Source: Gammaproteobacteria bacterium (lineage in GTDB: Bacteria; Pseudomonadota; Gammaproteobacteria; Pseudomonadales; Pseudohongiellaceae). From it: a DNA stretch of 64,000 nt. Under the pieces are notes generated by a model. The model was not told where the DNA came from. It saw only the letters and a program-made list of their open reading frames with translations, and made no database searches. Where the stretch lies: contig JAQWZF010000023.1 of NCBI GenBank assembly GCA_029253585.1, positions 124,001 through 188,000 on the forward strand. Reading direction: 5' to 3'. Below are positions 52,222-60,706 of the stretch, in pieces (position 1 is the stretch's first letter; each line of letters starts with the position of its first letter). The translations under genes and the position numbers were made by a program.

Positions 52222-54900
52222 ATGCGCCGATTACTCTCGCTGCTCGCTCTTACTTCTGCTCTTGCTCTCAGTGCCTGCAGCGAGCAAACCACGACTTCCA
52301 ATCCTGCGATGGTTCGCGAAGAGCATCCGCTTCGCCCTGCTCTAGATCAGTTAAGTGAATCCGAAGCCATTGCTCGTAAGGCTCGAATATCCGAGATTTC
52401 CTACGTAGTGGACATCGATCTGGCAAGTCCCGAGGAATCCTATCAGGGGAGTGTTACTACACGCTTTATGCTAACTGACGGCGACCATCAGCTAGAGGTC
52501 GACTTTACCGGCGGAGTTGTTGAAAGCGTCATAGTAAACGGCGTGTCCTTGGTCCCAGACTACAACGGATTCTTCGTTTCCTTGCCCCAGACAGCTCTGC
52601 GAGCGGGAGCGAACGAAGTGACCATAAGCTACTCTCACCCTTACGGTCAGGACGGGACTGGGCTGCACCGGTTCACAGACCCTCAAGATGATCGAACCTA
52701 TCTCTACACCTATCTATGGCCCTATTACTCCAATCGTCTTTTCCCGAATTTCGACCAACCGAATCTGAAGGCGACATACGAGCTCACCGTGCGCGCCCCT
52801 CAAGACTGGCAGGTGGTTTCCTCTACTACCGAAGATTCCGTCATCATTGATGAAGAAACACGAGTCTGGCACTTTCCGCAGTCTGAAAAATTCTCCAGCT
52901 ATGTCTTTTCTCTGCACGCAGGCCCCTATCACATCTGGGAAGACATGGCGGGTAGCGTACCAATTCGGTTGATGGCAAGACAATCACTGGCCGACTATGT
53001 AGCGGTTGAGGAATGGATGGAGTATACGAAGTCGGGCCTGGAGCACTACCGGGACTATTTCGATATCCCCTATCCTTTCGCTAAGTATGATCAGCTAATC
53101 GTTCCTGACTTTCTAATCGGCGCGATGGAGAATGTTGCCGCCGTGACTTTTTCTGAAAGCTATGTCGACCGCGGCGCCTCCAATCGCTTCAATAGCCAGC
53201 GCCGAGCTGGAACGATACTTCATGAGATGGCGCATATGTGGTTCGGCGACTTGGTTACCATGAACTGGTGGAATGGCCTGTGGTTAAACGAAAGCTTCGC
53301 CACCCTCATGTCTTCGATCGCCGTGTCCGAGGCCACCGAGTTCGACGACCTATGGCATGACTTCTATCTCTCGGAGAACCTAACAGCTATCGCAGCCGAC
53401 AATGCCGTTTCTACTCACCCTATCGAGGTGCCCGTGGTTAGCACTAACGACTTCTTTAATGTCTTCGATTCGATTACCTATGACAAGGGCGCGTCTGTTT
53501 TAAACCAACTGTCTCACTATATCGGCCGCGAAGATTTTCGCGTAGGTGTGTCAAACTACTTGAAGGAGCATTCCTGGGAGAACACCGAGCTTGCAGACTT
53601 CATGCGCTCTCTATCGCAACAATCGGGCATAGACCTCGACCCCTGGACACAGGACTGGATGTACCAAGCGGGCGTCAATACTATCGAGGCCCGATTCAGC
53701 TGCGATGCGAATGGCATAAGTAGCTTCGCCATACTGCAGACGGTGCCGGATGATCATCCAACACTGAGAGATCAACGAGTGCAGCTGGGGCTCTTCTCCT
53801 CGGCTAGCAGCGGCGCGATTGAACTCGATGCCGCCATTCCCATAGAAATTTTCGGCGCAGAGACGCAGGTCCCCGATGCGATTGGGCTAGCCTGCCCCGA
53901 TCTGGTATTGCCAAACTATGAAGCGTGGGGCTATCTCGAGGTCAGCCTCGATGATGTCAGTATGAGTAGCGTCATTAACGATGGCGCTCTGGCGAAGATT
54001 GATGACCCGCTGATGCGCTCTATGATCTGGACGGCTCTGTTCGATGCGCCAGGCAAAGAGCAAATGGAAAATTCCACTCTATTAGATACTCTTATCAGCT
54101 CTCTGCCACTTGAAGTGAATGACCGTTTAATTCGACAGGTGATGGCCGAACTCGTCAGCAATCTAAATTCACTGGAGAGACTCGGTGGAGAATTTTCCAT
54201 GGAGCTAGCTCAGTACGGCCCTTTAGCAGAGCGTCAGTTATGGGAACTAGTCAGCACCGGGGCTACTGCCACTGACGACAGTCAGTCCCTTAGCACCCTA
54301 AACTTACGACTATCACGCTACATAGGTCTTGCGCGCAGCGCAGAAGCCTTGGCAAATCTACGCGGCCTGCTAGATGAAAGCATTGAGATCGAAGGATTCA
54401 ATCTTGGTCAGAATCAACGCTGGAATATTATTCAGCGCTTCAGCGCTAGGGATTATGTTGATGCTCGCAGCTTGCTCGCGGCTGAACGTGAACGCGACCC
54501 ATCAGATGCAGGCAGGAGAGCTGCCATTGCCGCGGAGGCTGCACTGCCCGATCTCGAAACCAAGCGACTATGGGCAGACCGCATCCTCGATATCGAGAAC
54601 CCTCTGCCATTGTCCAATCTTCGGACAGCGATGGGGTCGCTATTTCCCACCGGGCAAGAGGAATTGCAATTAAGCCTACTCCCGCAACTAACTGAGAATC
54701 TGGCTGACCTTGCCGAAAACCGCGACAACTATTTTCAGCAGAGCTATGGCCGCGATTTATTCTCCGGCATATGTAGCGAACAAGGCCTGCAGATTCTGTC
54801 CGACGCAATCAGTAACAGGGAGGCTATCGGTGCCACACTCTATCGGTTCATAAGTGAGAACGAACAGAGTGCCGCCAATTGCATAGCCGCGCGAAACTAG
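52222..54900 (+). CDS. Aminopeptidase N-type M1 lipoprotein
   Basis: This 892-residue zinc aminopeptidase has a lipobox (ALSACS) after a hydrophobic start, so it sits in an envelope membrane. The M1 motifs are GAMENVAA (exopeptidase motif) and HEMAHMWFGD...NESFATLM for zinc. A long C-terminal ERAP1_C-like helical domain with SLSQQSGIDLDPW follows. Length fits the PepN/ERAP group. It releases N-terminal amino acids from peptides. The ATG at 52222 has AGGA before it and is preferred over the longer frame. It differs from the M1 protein at 4339-6090. Confidence 0.92.
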   Translation: MRRLLSLLALTSALALSACSEQTTTSNPAMVREEHPLRPALDQLSESEAIARKARISEISYVVDIDLASPEESYQGSVTTRFMLTDGDHQLEVDFTGGVVESVIVNGVSLVPDYNGFFVSLPQTALRAGANEVTISYSHPYGQDGTGLHRFTDPQDDRTYLYTYLWPYYSNRLFPNFDQPNLKATYELTVRAPQDWQVVSSTTEDSVIIDEETRVWHFPQSEKFSSYVFSLHAGPYHIWEDMAGSVPIRLMARQSLADYVAVEEWMEYTKSGLEHYRDYFDIPYPFAKYDQLIVPDFLIGAMENVAAVTFSESYVDRGASNRFNSQRRAGTILHEMAHMWFGDLVTMNWWNGLWLNESFATLMSSIAVSEATEFDDLWHDFYLSENLTAIAADNAVSTHPIEVPVVSTNDFFNVFDSITYDKGASVLNQLSHYIGREDFRVGVSNYLKEHSWENTELADFMRSLSQQSGIDLDPWTQDWMYQAGVNTIEARFSCDANGISSFAILQTVPDDHPTLRDQRVQLGLFSSASSGAIELDAAIPIEIFGAETQVPDAIGLACPDLVLPNYEAWGYLEVSLDDVSMSSVINDGALAKIDDPLMRSMIWTALFDAPGKEQMENSTLLDTLISSLPLEVNDRLIRQVMAELVSNLNSLERLGGEFSMELAQYGPLAERQLWELVSTGATATDDSQSLSTLNLRLSRYIGLARSAEALANLRGLLDESIEIEGFNLGQNQRWNIIQRFSARDYVDARSLLAAERERDPSDAGRRAAIAAEAALPDLETKRLWADRILDIENPLPLSNLRTAMGSLFPTGQEELQLSLLPQLTENLADLAENRDNYFQQSYGRDLFSGICSEQGLQILSDAISNREAIGATLYRFISENEQSAANCIAARN

Positions 54901-55337
54901 ACCTATAGTAGTATCGCACTAAGCCAACTGGGCGACCTGCCTGGTCTCTGTCTATCGCCACATCGATGAATTGAACTTGGCAGAAATTTGCTTTTATCCT
55001 GCGCCATAGGATCTTGAAAGAATGAGCCCATCAATAAAAGCAATCCCTCTACTGGTATTAGTTGCCTTGTGCATAAGCAGTTCCGCTCTGACCCAGAGAT
55101 AGACCCGGAGATAGACCCAGAAATAGCCCGCTAGAAAGCATCGTTATGAGCAAGTTCGAAGCAATGCGCCTAGTAGAAATTTTCAGCCTGCACGGGCGCA
55201 GTAAAGTGACAGATTGCGCTACTCTGATTTTTTTCTCACTATCCAAAAATAACGAGGAAAAAAAGCCGCTCGTTGTAAGACAAGCGGCTCAAAATCCATT
55301 TCCTAAAATGAAGAGAGTATCTATATAGAGAGAGTAC
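54901..55337. other. Intergenic region with a peptide relic and tandem repeat
   Basis: A short frame from ATG 55022 encodes MSPSIKAIPLLVLVALCISSSALTQR, a signal-like peptide, and stops at TAG inside a 12-bp repeat (ACCCAGAGATAG, three copies at 55091-55126). Each unit holds a TAG. It may be a decayed exported protein. The right end is the terminator of the SulP gene. Confidence 0.4.
55257..55290 (-). terminator. Rho-independent terminator of the SulP gene
   Basis: On the minus strand, arms GAGCCGCT and AGCGGCT (one weak step in the stem) are followed by seven T. Confidence 0.8.
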
Positions 55338-57008
55338 TTAGACAGTCGAAGGTGTAGCTTTGGTGCCAGCAGCCGAAGCTGCGCTTGCATCTTCTTCCTC
55401 TACAAATTCAACAGCGTCCTTGATCGCATCCAAACGAGTAGCAAAATTATCACCGTGTGATAAGCAATACTCGTTGTTGAGACCCTTTAGCATCGTACGA
55501 ACTTCATCATTCATACCCGACACGTAGACTTCTTTATTGGCAGCGTGCGCATCACTGCCAATAGTTTCCATGGCTCTTGCTGCCGAGACATCGACGTGAG
55601 TCACTCGACTAAAATCAAGAATCATTGCCGACTTTCCTTTCGACTTCTCTCGCACCTGATGTCCAACATCAGCCGCGGCACCGAAACTCAGAGGACCACC
55701 AAAGTCGAAGAGGGTTATCTTATTCCCAGCTCTGCTGAGTAATGCTTCTTCCTCCTCAGTGAGGTCCACAGAGAGGCCTTCGTTAGTGACATCGCCCAAG
55801 GCTTTAAGCTGCGCATCTGCGATCTGCTTGACGAAGGCTAACGCTGCCATTACCACACCGACAATAACCGCAGTGATTAAATCAACGAATACCGTAAGAA
55901 AAACTACTAACACCATAAGCGCCAGATCCCAACGCGGCCCTTTGTGTGCCCGCTTCAGGTAGGCGAGATCGATGATGTCATAGCCCGTCTTAACCAGAAG
56001 CCCCGCTAATACTGCGTGAGGAATCTGTGAAGCGAGAGGACCCAAAGCGAGGACTACTCCTAGCAAGAGAATACTATGAGTCATACCAGATAATTTGGTT
56101 AGACCACCGGTGCGAATATTAACCGCTGTGCGCATAGTTGCGCCCGCACTAGGCACCGCGCCAAACATACCGGCAATCGTGTTACCGATACCCTGGCCTA
56201 TCAATTCCTGGTTTGAGTCGTGTCGGGTTCGAGTCATATTGTCTGCCACTAATGAGGTTAACAGACTGTCGATAGCGCCCAATAGAGCAAGCAGGAAGGC
56301 TGCTTCGAGGACTATGAATATAGTGTCCTGACTGAACGCCGGCAGCATGAATGAAGGCAGACCAGTGGGGATGTCACCAAGTATTGGCGCTCCGCCGATC
56401 ATAACACTTGCCACTGTACCAATTATCAAGGCTGCTAAAGGTGCCGGAACAAACTTACCCCATGTCTTAGGCCATTTGAATACGATAACCAGAGTCGTAA
56501 TTCCCAATGCTAGAGCCACAAAATTTGGATCCATCACAGAACCGGGTATAGCCGCCAAGGCAGGAATAGTTCCGCCACCTTCGGGCTCATGGCCGAAGAG
56601 ACGACTAAACTGCAATGCAATGATGATACAGCCTATGCCACTCATGAACCCGGACACCACGGGATAGGGAACCAAGCGGATGTATTGCCCGAAGCGCAAG
56701 ACACCGAAAGCGATCTGTATCAGTCCAGCAAGGACCACAACCGCAAAGATTAGTTCAGGCCTGTCGCTCAGAACGGCATACACACCCGCAAACACGACGA
56801 CCATAGGACCGGTAGGACCCGTGACCTGCGCTCCGGTACCACCGAATAAGGATGCGAAGAACCCGACTATGATGGCGCCATATAGACCTGCAATAGGACC
56901 GGCACCGGAAGCCTCACCAAAAGCCAGAGCCAGTGGCAGTGCAATTACTCCAGCGGTAAGCCCTCCAAAGAGGTCACCGCGTAAGTTTTTCGTAGTAATA
57001 CCAAGCAT
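55338..57008 (-). CDS. SulP family anion transporter with STAS domain
   Basis: This 556-residue inner-membrane transporter has about 14 spans (from residue 9 to about 410) and a C-terminal STAS domain (residues about 440-540, ILDFSRVTHVDVSAARAMETIG). N-terminal features GLTAGVIALPLALAFGEASG and TGPTGPMVVVFAGV match SulP/BicA-type carriers. It has no known substrate, but the neighbouring beta-carbonic anhydrase gene suggests bicarbonate. AAGGTGATC precedes the start. It forms an operon with the carbonic anhydrase gene upstream, 78 bases away. Confidence 0.92.
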   Translation of the reverse strand: MLGITTKNLRGDLFGGLTAGVIALPLALAFGEASGAGPIAGLYGAIIVGFFASLFGGTGAQVTGPTGPMVVVFAGVYAVLSDRPELIFAVVVLAGLIQIAFGVLRFGQYIRLVPYPVVSGFMSGIGCIIIALQFSRLFGHEPEGGGTIPALAAIPGSVMDPNFVALALGITTLVIVFKWPKTWGKFVPAPLAALIIGTVASVMIGGAPILGDIPTGLPSFMLPAFSQDTIFIVLEAAFLLALLGAIDSLLTSLVADNMTRTRHDSNQELIGQGIGNTIAGMFGAVPSAGATMRTAVNIRTGGLTKLSGMTHSILLLGVVLALGPLASQIPHAVLAGLLVKTGYDIIDLAYLKRAHKGPRWDLALMVLVVFLTVFVDLITAVIVGVVMAALAFVKQIADAQLKALGDVTNEGLSVDLTEEEEALLSRAGNKITLFDFGGPLSFGAAADVGHQVREKSKGKSAMILDFSRVTHVDVSAARAMETIGSDAHAANKEVYVSGMNDEVRTMLKGLNNEYCLSHGDNFATRLDAIKDAVEFVEEEDASAASAAGTKATPSTV

Positions 57009-57046
57009 TACTGATCACCTTTTTTGTACTAAAAAAATAAGAATGA

Positions 57047-57076
57047 TGGCGCCGGGGTATGAGAACCCCAGCGCCA
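57047..57076 (-). terminator. Hairpin between carbonic anhydrase and SulP genes
   Basis: On the minus strand TGGCGCTGGGGT and ACCCCGGCGCCA pair with a small bulge; an A/T-rich stretch with TTTTTTT follows 13 bases later. It could be a partial terminator that lowers SulP expression relative to carbonic anhydrase. Confidence 0.45.
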
Positions 57077-57086
57077 GGTCTAGAAA

Positions 57087-57755
57087 CTAAGCTGTCTTTA
57101 AATCTGGAGGAAAATTCGCGTCCGCTATCATGCTCGCGTAACGCTCTTCCGCTGGAATGAATGCCTTCTTCTCTTCACAGTACGCATTAACCGTACCATG
57201 CTCGATGTCGTAGACCCAACCGTGCAAGTCTGCCTCACCGGTGCTCAATGGGCTGGCCACGGCAGGGTGCGTTCGCAGATGCTGCATCTGAAGAAGAACG
57301 TTCTGCTCGGTAACTTCACCCAGTTCGTTTACCGTTACCTGACCATGCTTGGCCTTAACAATATCTGCGGCAGCTCTGGAGTGATCCAGCCATTCTTGAA
57401 CATGTGGCAGGCCATCCAGGCCCGCAGGGTTCAACGCACCCTTCATTGCACCACAGTCTGTGTGCCCGCAAACAACGATGTGCTTAACACCAAGGGCTGC
57501 AACCGCAAATTCGATTGAGGCCGTCACACCACTCGCTTGCTTGGCGTGAGGAGGAACGATGTTGCCGGCGTTGCGGATGATGAATAAGTCCCCCGGCTCT
57601 GTCTGCGTAACCATATTGGGATCGATGCGAGAATCTGAGCAGGTAATGAACAAGACCTCCGGGCTCTGACCCGTGGCCAAGTCCGCGAAGAGTTGCTTGC
57701 GCTCCTCAAATGAAGAAGCTTTGAAACGCATAATTCCTGAGATTACTTTTTCCAT
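57087..57755 (-). CDS. Beta-class carbonic anhydrase
   Basis: This is a 222-residue cytosolic zinc enzyme that interconverts CO2 and bicarbonate. Zinc ligands and the catalytic dyad are clear: CSDSR (Cys41, Asp43 in the longer frame numbering) and GHTDCGAMKG (His100, Cys103). AGGAG lies seven bases before the ATG at 57755; the two codons before that are not used. It pairs with the SulP gene, and the divergent LysR gene probably controls it. Confidence 0.95.
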   Translation of the reverse strand: MEKVISGIMRFKASSFEERKQLFADLATGQSPEVLFITCSDSRIDPNMVTQTEPGDLFIIRNAGNIVPPHAKQASGVTASIEFAVAALGVKHIVVCGHTDCGAMKGALNPAGLDGLPHVQEWLDHSRAAADIVKAKHGQVTVNELGEVTEQNVLLQMQHLRTHPAVASPLSTGEADLHGWVYDIEHGTVNAYCEEKKAFIPAEERYASMIADANFPPDLKTA

Positions 57756-57761
57756 CACCAA

Positions 57762-57890
57762 ACTCCTGAAAACAATTTATTAATCATTGTAGTGCTTAGT
57801 TTTAATTTTAGGGGCTTGATAGTGATAATAGTTAGCGATTATTATTTGTTTTGTTATCATATTTAATTATCACGTAATTAAGGACATTAA
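57762..57890. promoter_or_regulatory. Divergent regulatory region, LysR / carbonic anhydrase
   Basis: The 129-base gap separates the carbonic anhydrase gene from the LysR gene. It is A/T-rich and holds an 8-bp inverted repeat GTGATAAT (57822-57829) and ATTATCAC (57866-57873), and another TTATCAT (57854-57860). LysR proteins often bind such dyads near their own divergent promoter. The exact operator is not proven. Confidence 0.6.
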
Positions 57891-58853
57891 ATGGACGTCA
57901 CGGATCGCTTGAGCTTGAAGCAAATTCGCTACTTCACTACGATCGCAGAGAGTGGAAGTTTTCGCCAGGCTGCATTCCGCTTGGACGTTACCCAACCTGC
58001 GCTAAGTAATCAGATCGCGATTCTGGAGAAGCTGCTAGACCTGCAATTATTCGAGCGCAGCAAGAATGGAACGACCACTACCGTAGAGGGCCGGGAGTTG
58101 CTCGCCAGCGCCAAGCGCATCCTCGAGGAAGTGCATGGCTTCGCCAGCAAATCTGGAACGCTTTCTGGTGGAGGGCTAGGTACCTATAGACTGGGAGTAA
58201 CGCCAACTCTGGGCCCCTATCTACTTCCACATATCCTCACCCCTATTCACGCCAAGTACCAAGACCTGAAACTTTATGTACGCGAAGAGGCCCCCAGCGA
58301 GCTCGAGGCGGGGCTACTGGACCGACGCCACGACCTGATACTTAGCACGCAGCCTATCATGTCGAAGGAGCTAACTGTCTTTCAACTATTTCGCGAGCCA
58401 CTTAAATTCGCAGTATCTATGGAACACCGCCTGGCGCGAAAGCCACGGCTGAATCGCATGGACTTGCTCGGTGAGCAGGTACTGACCATAAGCGAGCATC
58501 ACCTATTTCACCGGCAGATTGTTGAGTTATGTGAGCGTGTTGGTGCAGAGGTGCGCCGCGATTTTGAAGGCACCAGCCTGGACACACTCCGCCAGATGGT
58601 AGTGATGGGAATGGGCACCGCTTTTCTGCCAGCGCTGTATGTTAAGTCGGAGATTCGGCAAGAGAACGAACTGCGGATCGCCGATGTGGAAGGCGTGAAC
58701 GTGGTGCGAAACCACGTTCTGGTGTGGAGAAACTCATCGCCGGAGAAGACATTCTACCGCGATTTAGCCATTGAGATTCGGCGCATCGTCGAGCAAAACC
58801 TTAGCGATGTAGTAATAGCGATAATAGATAGCAGAATAAGGAATTCTACCTAA
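57891..58853 (+). CDS. LysR family regulator, OxyR-like without the peroxidatic Cys
   Basis: The 320-residue protein has an N-terminal HTH (LKQIRYFTTIAESGSFRQAAFRLDVTQPALSNQIAILEKLLDLQLFER) and an OxyR-like effector domain (GTYRLGVTPTLGPYLLPHI, MGMGTAFLPALYV). In OxyR the sensing Cys199 sits in an HCLRxQ motif and Cys208 follows in GFCFEAG; here the region reads SEHHLFHRQIVELCERVG. It therefore keeps a Cys at the second site but not the first, so peroxide sensing is unlikely. Divergent from the carbonic anhydrase/SulP operon, it could sense a carbon-related metabolite. Confidence 0.88.
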   Translation: MDVTDRLSLKQIRYFTTIAESGSFRQAAFRLDVTQPALSNQIAILEKLLDLQLFERSKNGTTTTVEGRELLASAKRILEEVHGFASKSGTLSGGGLGTYRLGVTPTLGPYLLPHILTPIHAKYQDLKLYVREEAPSELEAGLLDRRHDLILSTQPIMSKELTVFQLFREPLKFAVSMEHRLARKPRLNRMDLLGEQVLTISEHHLFHRQIVELCERVGAEVRRDFEGTSLDTLRQMVVMGMGTAFLPALYVKSEIRQENELRIADVEGVNVVRNHVLVWRNSSPEKTFYRDLAIEIRRIVEQNLSDVVIAIIDSRIRNST

Positions 58854-58887
58854 CTGATACTAAAGCCCTGTTCGACTAGACTCTTAT

Positions 58888-59847
58888 CTACAAGATTCGT
58901 TGCTTCGCCGCCTCGTATTCATCTCTCATTCGCGCAACTAAATCTGCAGTAGGCACTACATCTTTAATCGCATTGATACCTTGGCCGCAGCCCCAGATAT
59001 CTTTCCACGCCTTCGACTTACTGCTGCCGCCGGAACCGAAGTTCATCGCCGACGGGTCACTCTCGGGAAGATTTTTCGGATCCATGCCTGCAGCCTCTAT
59101 AGAAGGCTTGAGATAATTACCATGTACGCCGGTGAATAAGTTTGTATAGACGATATCACTAGACGCATAATCTACTAAGGCTTGCTTATAGGCAGGATCG
59201 GCATTTGCCTCCTCGGTAGCGATAAATGCCGAACCGATGTAGGCGAGATCGGCGCCCATCGCTTGAGCCGCAAGCACGCCGTCTCCTGTCGAAATTGCAC
59301 CGGAAAGAAGTACCGGGCCATCGAACCACTCCCGCACTTCCTGAATAAATGCCATTGGTGATAGCGTCCCCGCATGACCCCCAGCTCCTGCCGCCACACA
59401 GATCAGACCATCAGCACCCTTCTCGATCGCCTTGTGCGCAAATCGATTATTGATAACATCATGCAGACAAATTCCACCATAGGAATGAATGGCCTCAAAG
59501 ACCTCTGGCCTGGCACCAAGAGATGTAATGACGATAGGCACCTTATGTTTCACACACATCTCTACATCATGCATCAGCCGGTCATTAGAGTTATGTACGA
59601 TCTGATTCACCGCATAGGGAGCAGCAGGGTTATCGGGATTGGCTTGATTGTGCGCGTCTAACTCTTCAGATATTCTTGTGAGCCACTGATCCAACACCTC
59701 AGCCGGGCGCGCATTCAGCGCAGGGAAGGAACCGACCACGCCGGCCTTACACTGCGCGATAACAAGATCTGGGTTCGAGATAATAAACAGAGGTGCACCA
59801 ATTACCGGGAATGAGAGTTTGCCGCGTAGATTTTCTGGTAATGCCAT
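58888..59847 (-). CDS. Nitronate monooxygenase family flavoprotein
   Basis: This is a 319-residue FMN TIM-barrel protein (2-nitropropane dioxygenase/FabK group): FPVIGAPLFIISNPDLVIAQCKAGVVGSFPALNARP, ITSLGARPEV, CVAAGAGGHAGTL and LLSGAISTGDGVLAAQAMGADLAYIGSAFIATEEA. These flavin sites are clear. It oxidises nitronates or acts as an enoyl-type reductase; substrate not determined. AGGA precedes the start. It lies 88 bases after the MBL-like gene on the same strand, so they may form a transcript. Confidence 0.9.
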   Translation of the reverse strand: MALPENLRGKLSFPVIGAPLFIISNPDLVIAQCKAGVVGSFPALNARPAEVLDQWLTRISEELDAHNQANPDNPAAPYAVNQIVHNSNDRLMHDVEMCVKHKVPIVITSLGARPEVFEAIHSYGGICLHDVINNRFAHKAIEKGADGLICVAAGAGGHAGTLSPMAFIQEVREWFDGPVLLSGAISTGDGVLAAQAMGADLAYIGSAFIATEEANADPAYKQALVDYASSDIVYTNLFTGVHGNYLKPSIEAAGMDPKNLPESDPSAMNFGSGGSSKSKAWKDIWGCGQGINAIKDVVPTADLVARMRDEYEAAKQRIL

Positions 59848-59934
59848 TGATAGTTTCCTAATTAGTTCTTCGAGTAGTTCTTTGAATAGATTTTTTTGAA
59901 TAGTTCTTTAGCCGATTGACTAAACTTTCTCAAT

Positions 59935-60657
59935 TTATTTCTTTGGCTCGAAAGCCTTGTCTACGGCGCGTTCTACGGCCGCATGAGCACCCGATGCGAG
60001 CAGTGTTCCGTGTGCCGCGAGCAAGCTATCAAACTTAAGCCCCAATAAGCGCCTGAATTCAGGCTCCAAAGTCTCACCTTCCGGAGTCTGATACTTCAAC
60101 CAGATTGGACCAACTATTGTCTCACGGGGAAAACCTATGAAAGGCATCAGTATCTTTGCTGGAATATTGTTGTAACTGTAATCGCCGTAATTCTGAATCG
60201 CATCACAGGTAAACAGAATTCTTTTATCACGCTTTATTAGCAGAGCACACTCGGGTTGGGTGGTGCCGGCGAACTCGAATATTTCTGACGCCTCGAAGGG
60301 AAGCGGAGCGATACTATCCAGCTGCTGATCAATTTTTGGTTCTGCATAGGTAGTACCGCCCGGCTGCGCCCACATCAAGGCGCCAAATTTTTCAACATAG
60401 TAAGGGTCATCCACACCGTGAAAAGCGCCAAGGCGCATGACATGCTTGATTTTCCCCAGAGCCGTTAACTGTGCCTCGACTTTCGTGTTAACACGCACCG
60501 GATTAATCAGAGTCAGCTCATCACCGTTTTTGATGATCGCCATATTGCGAGTAATTTTAAGTAGAGGATTCATCTTAATACTGCCGCGCAGCATAAAAAT
60601 GTCTTCGACAATCTCTTCTATATTGCCGTGGGGATAAATCGGTGTACTACTAGTCAT
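59935..60657 (-). CDS. MBL-fold-like protein without zinc motif
   Basis: The 240-residue protein has the outline of the metallo-beta-lactamase superfamily: EDIFMLRGSIKMNPLL, NGDELTLINPVRVNTKVEAQLTALGKIKHVMRLGAFHGVDDPYYVEKF, then RILFTCDAIQNYG and LLAAHGTLLAS. It lacks an HxHxDH signature (GAFHGVDDPYY at the usual place), so it is probably a degenerate or DUF4336-like member. Function unknown. The ribosome site is weak. It lies directly upstream of the nitronate monooxygenase gene. Confidence 0.7.
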   Translation of the reverse strand: MTSSTPIYPHGNIEEIVEDIFMLRGSIKMNPLLKITRNMAIIKNGDELTLINPVRVNTKVEAQLTALGKIKHVMRLGAFHGVDDPYYVEKFGALMWAQPGGTTYAEPKIDQQLDSIAPLPFEASEIFEFAGTTQPECALLIKRDKRILFTCDAIQNYGDYSYNNIPAKILMPFIGFPRETIVGPIWLKYQTPEGETLEPEFRRLLGLKFDSLLAAHGTLLASGAHAAVERAVDKAFEPKK

Positions 60658-60706
60658 GGTTCAATTCTTACTAATTTAAATAAGCTATAGTAACTATTGC
60701 GCAAGC

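Noticed and set aside
55058-55246. Minus-strand frame with Gly-Leu-Ser repeats
   Set aside because: The repeats come from the 12-bp tandem units; no start signal and no similarity.
57891-58853. Naming this LysR gene oxyR
   Set aside because: The first redox Cys is missing, so a peroxide-sensing role is not supported.
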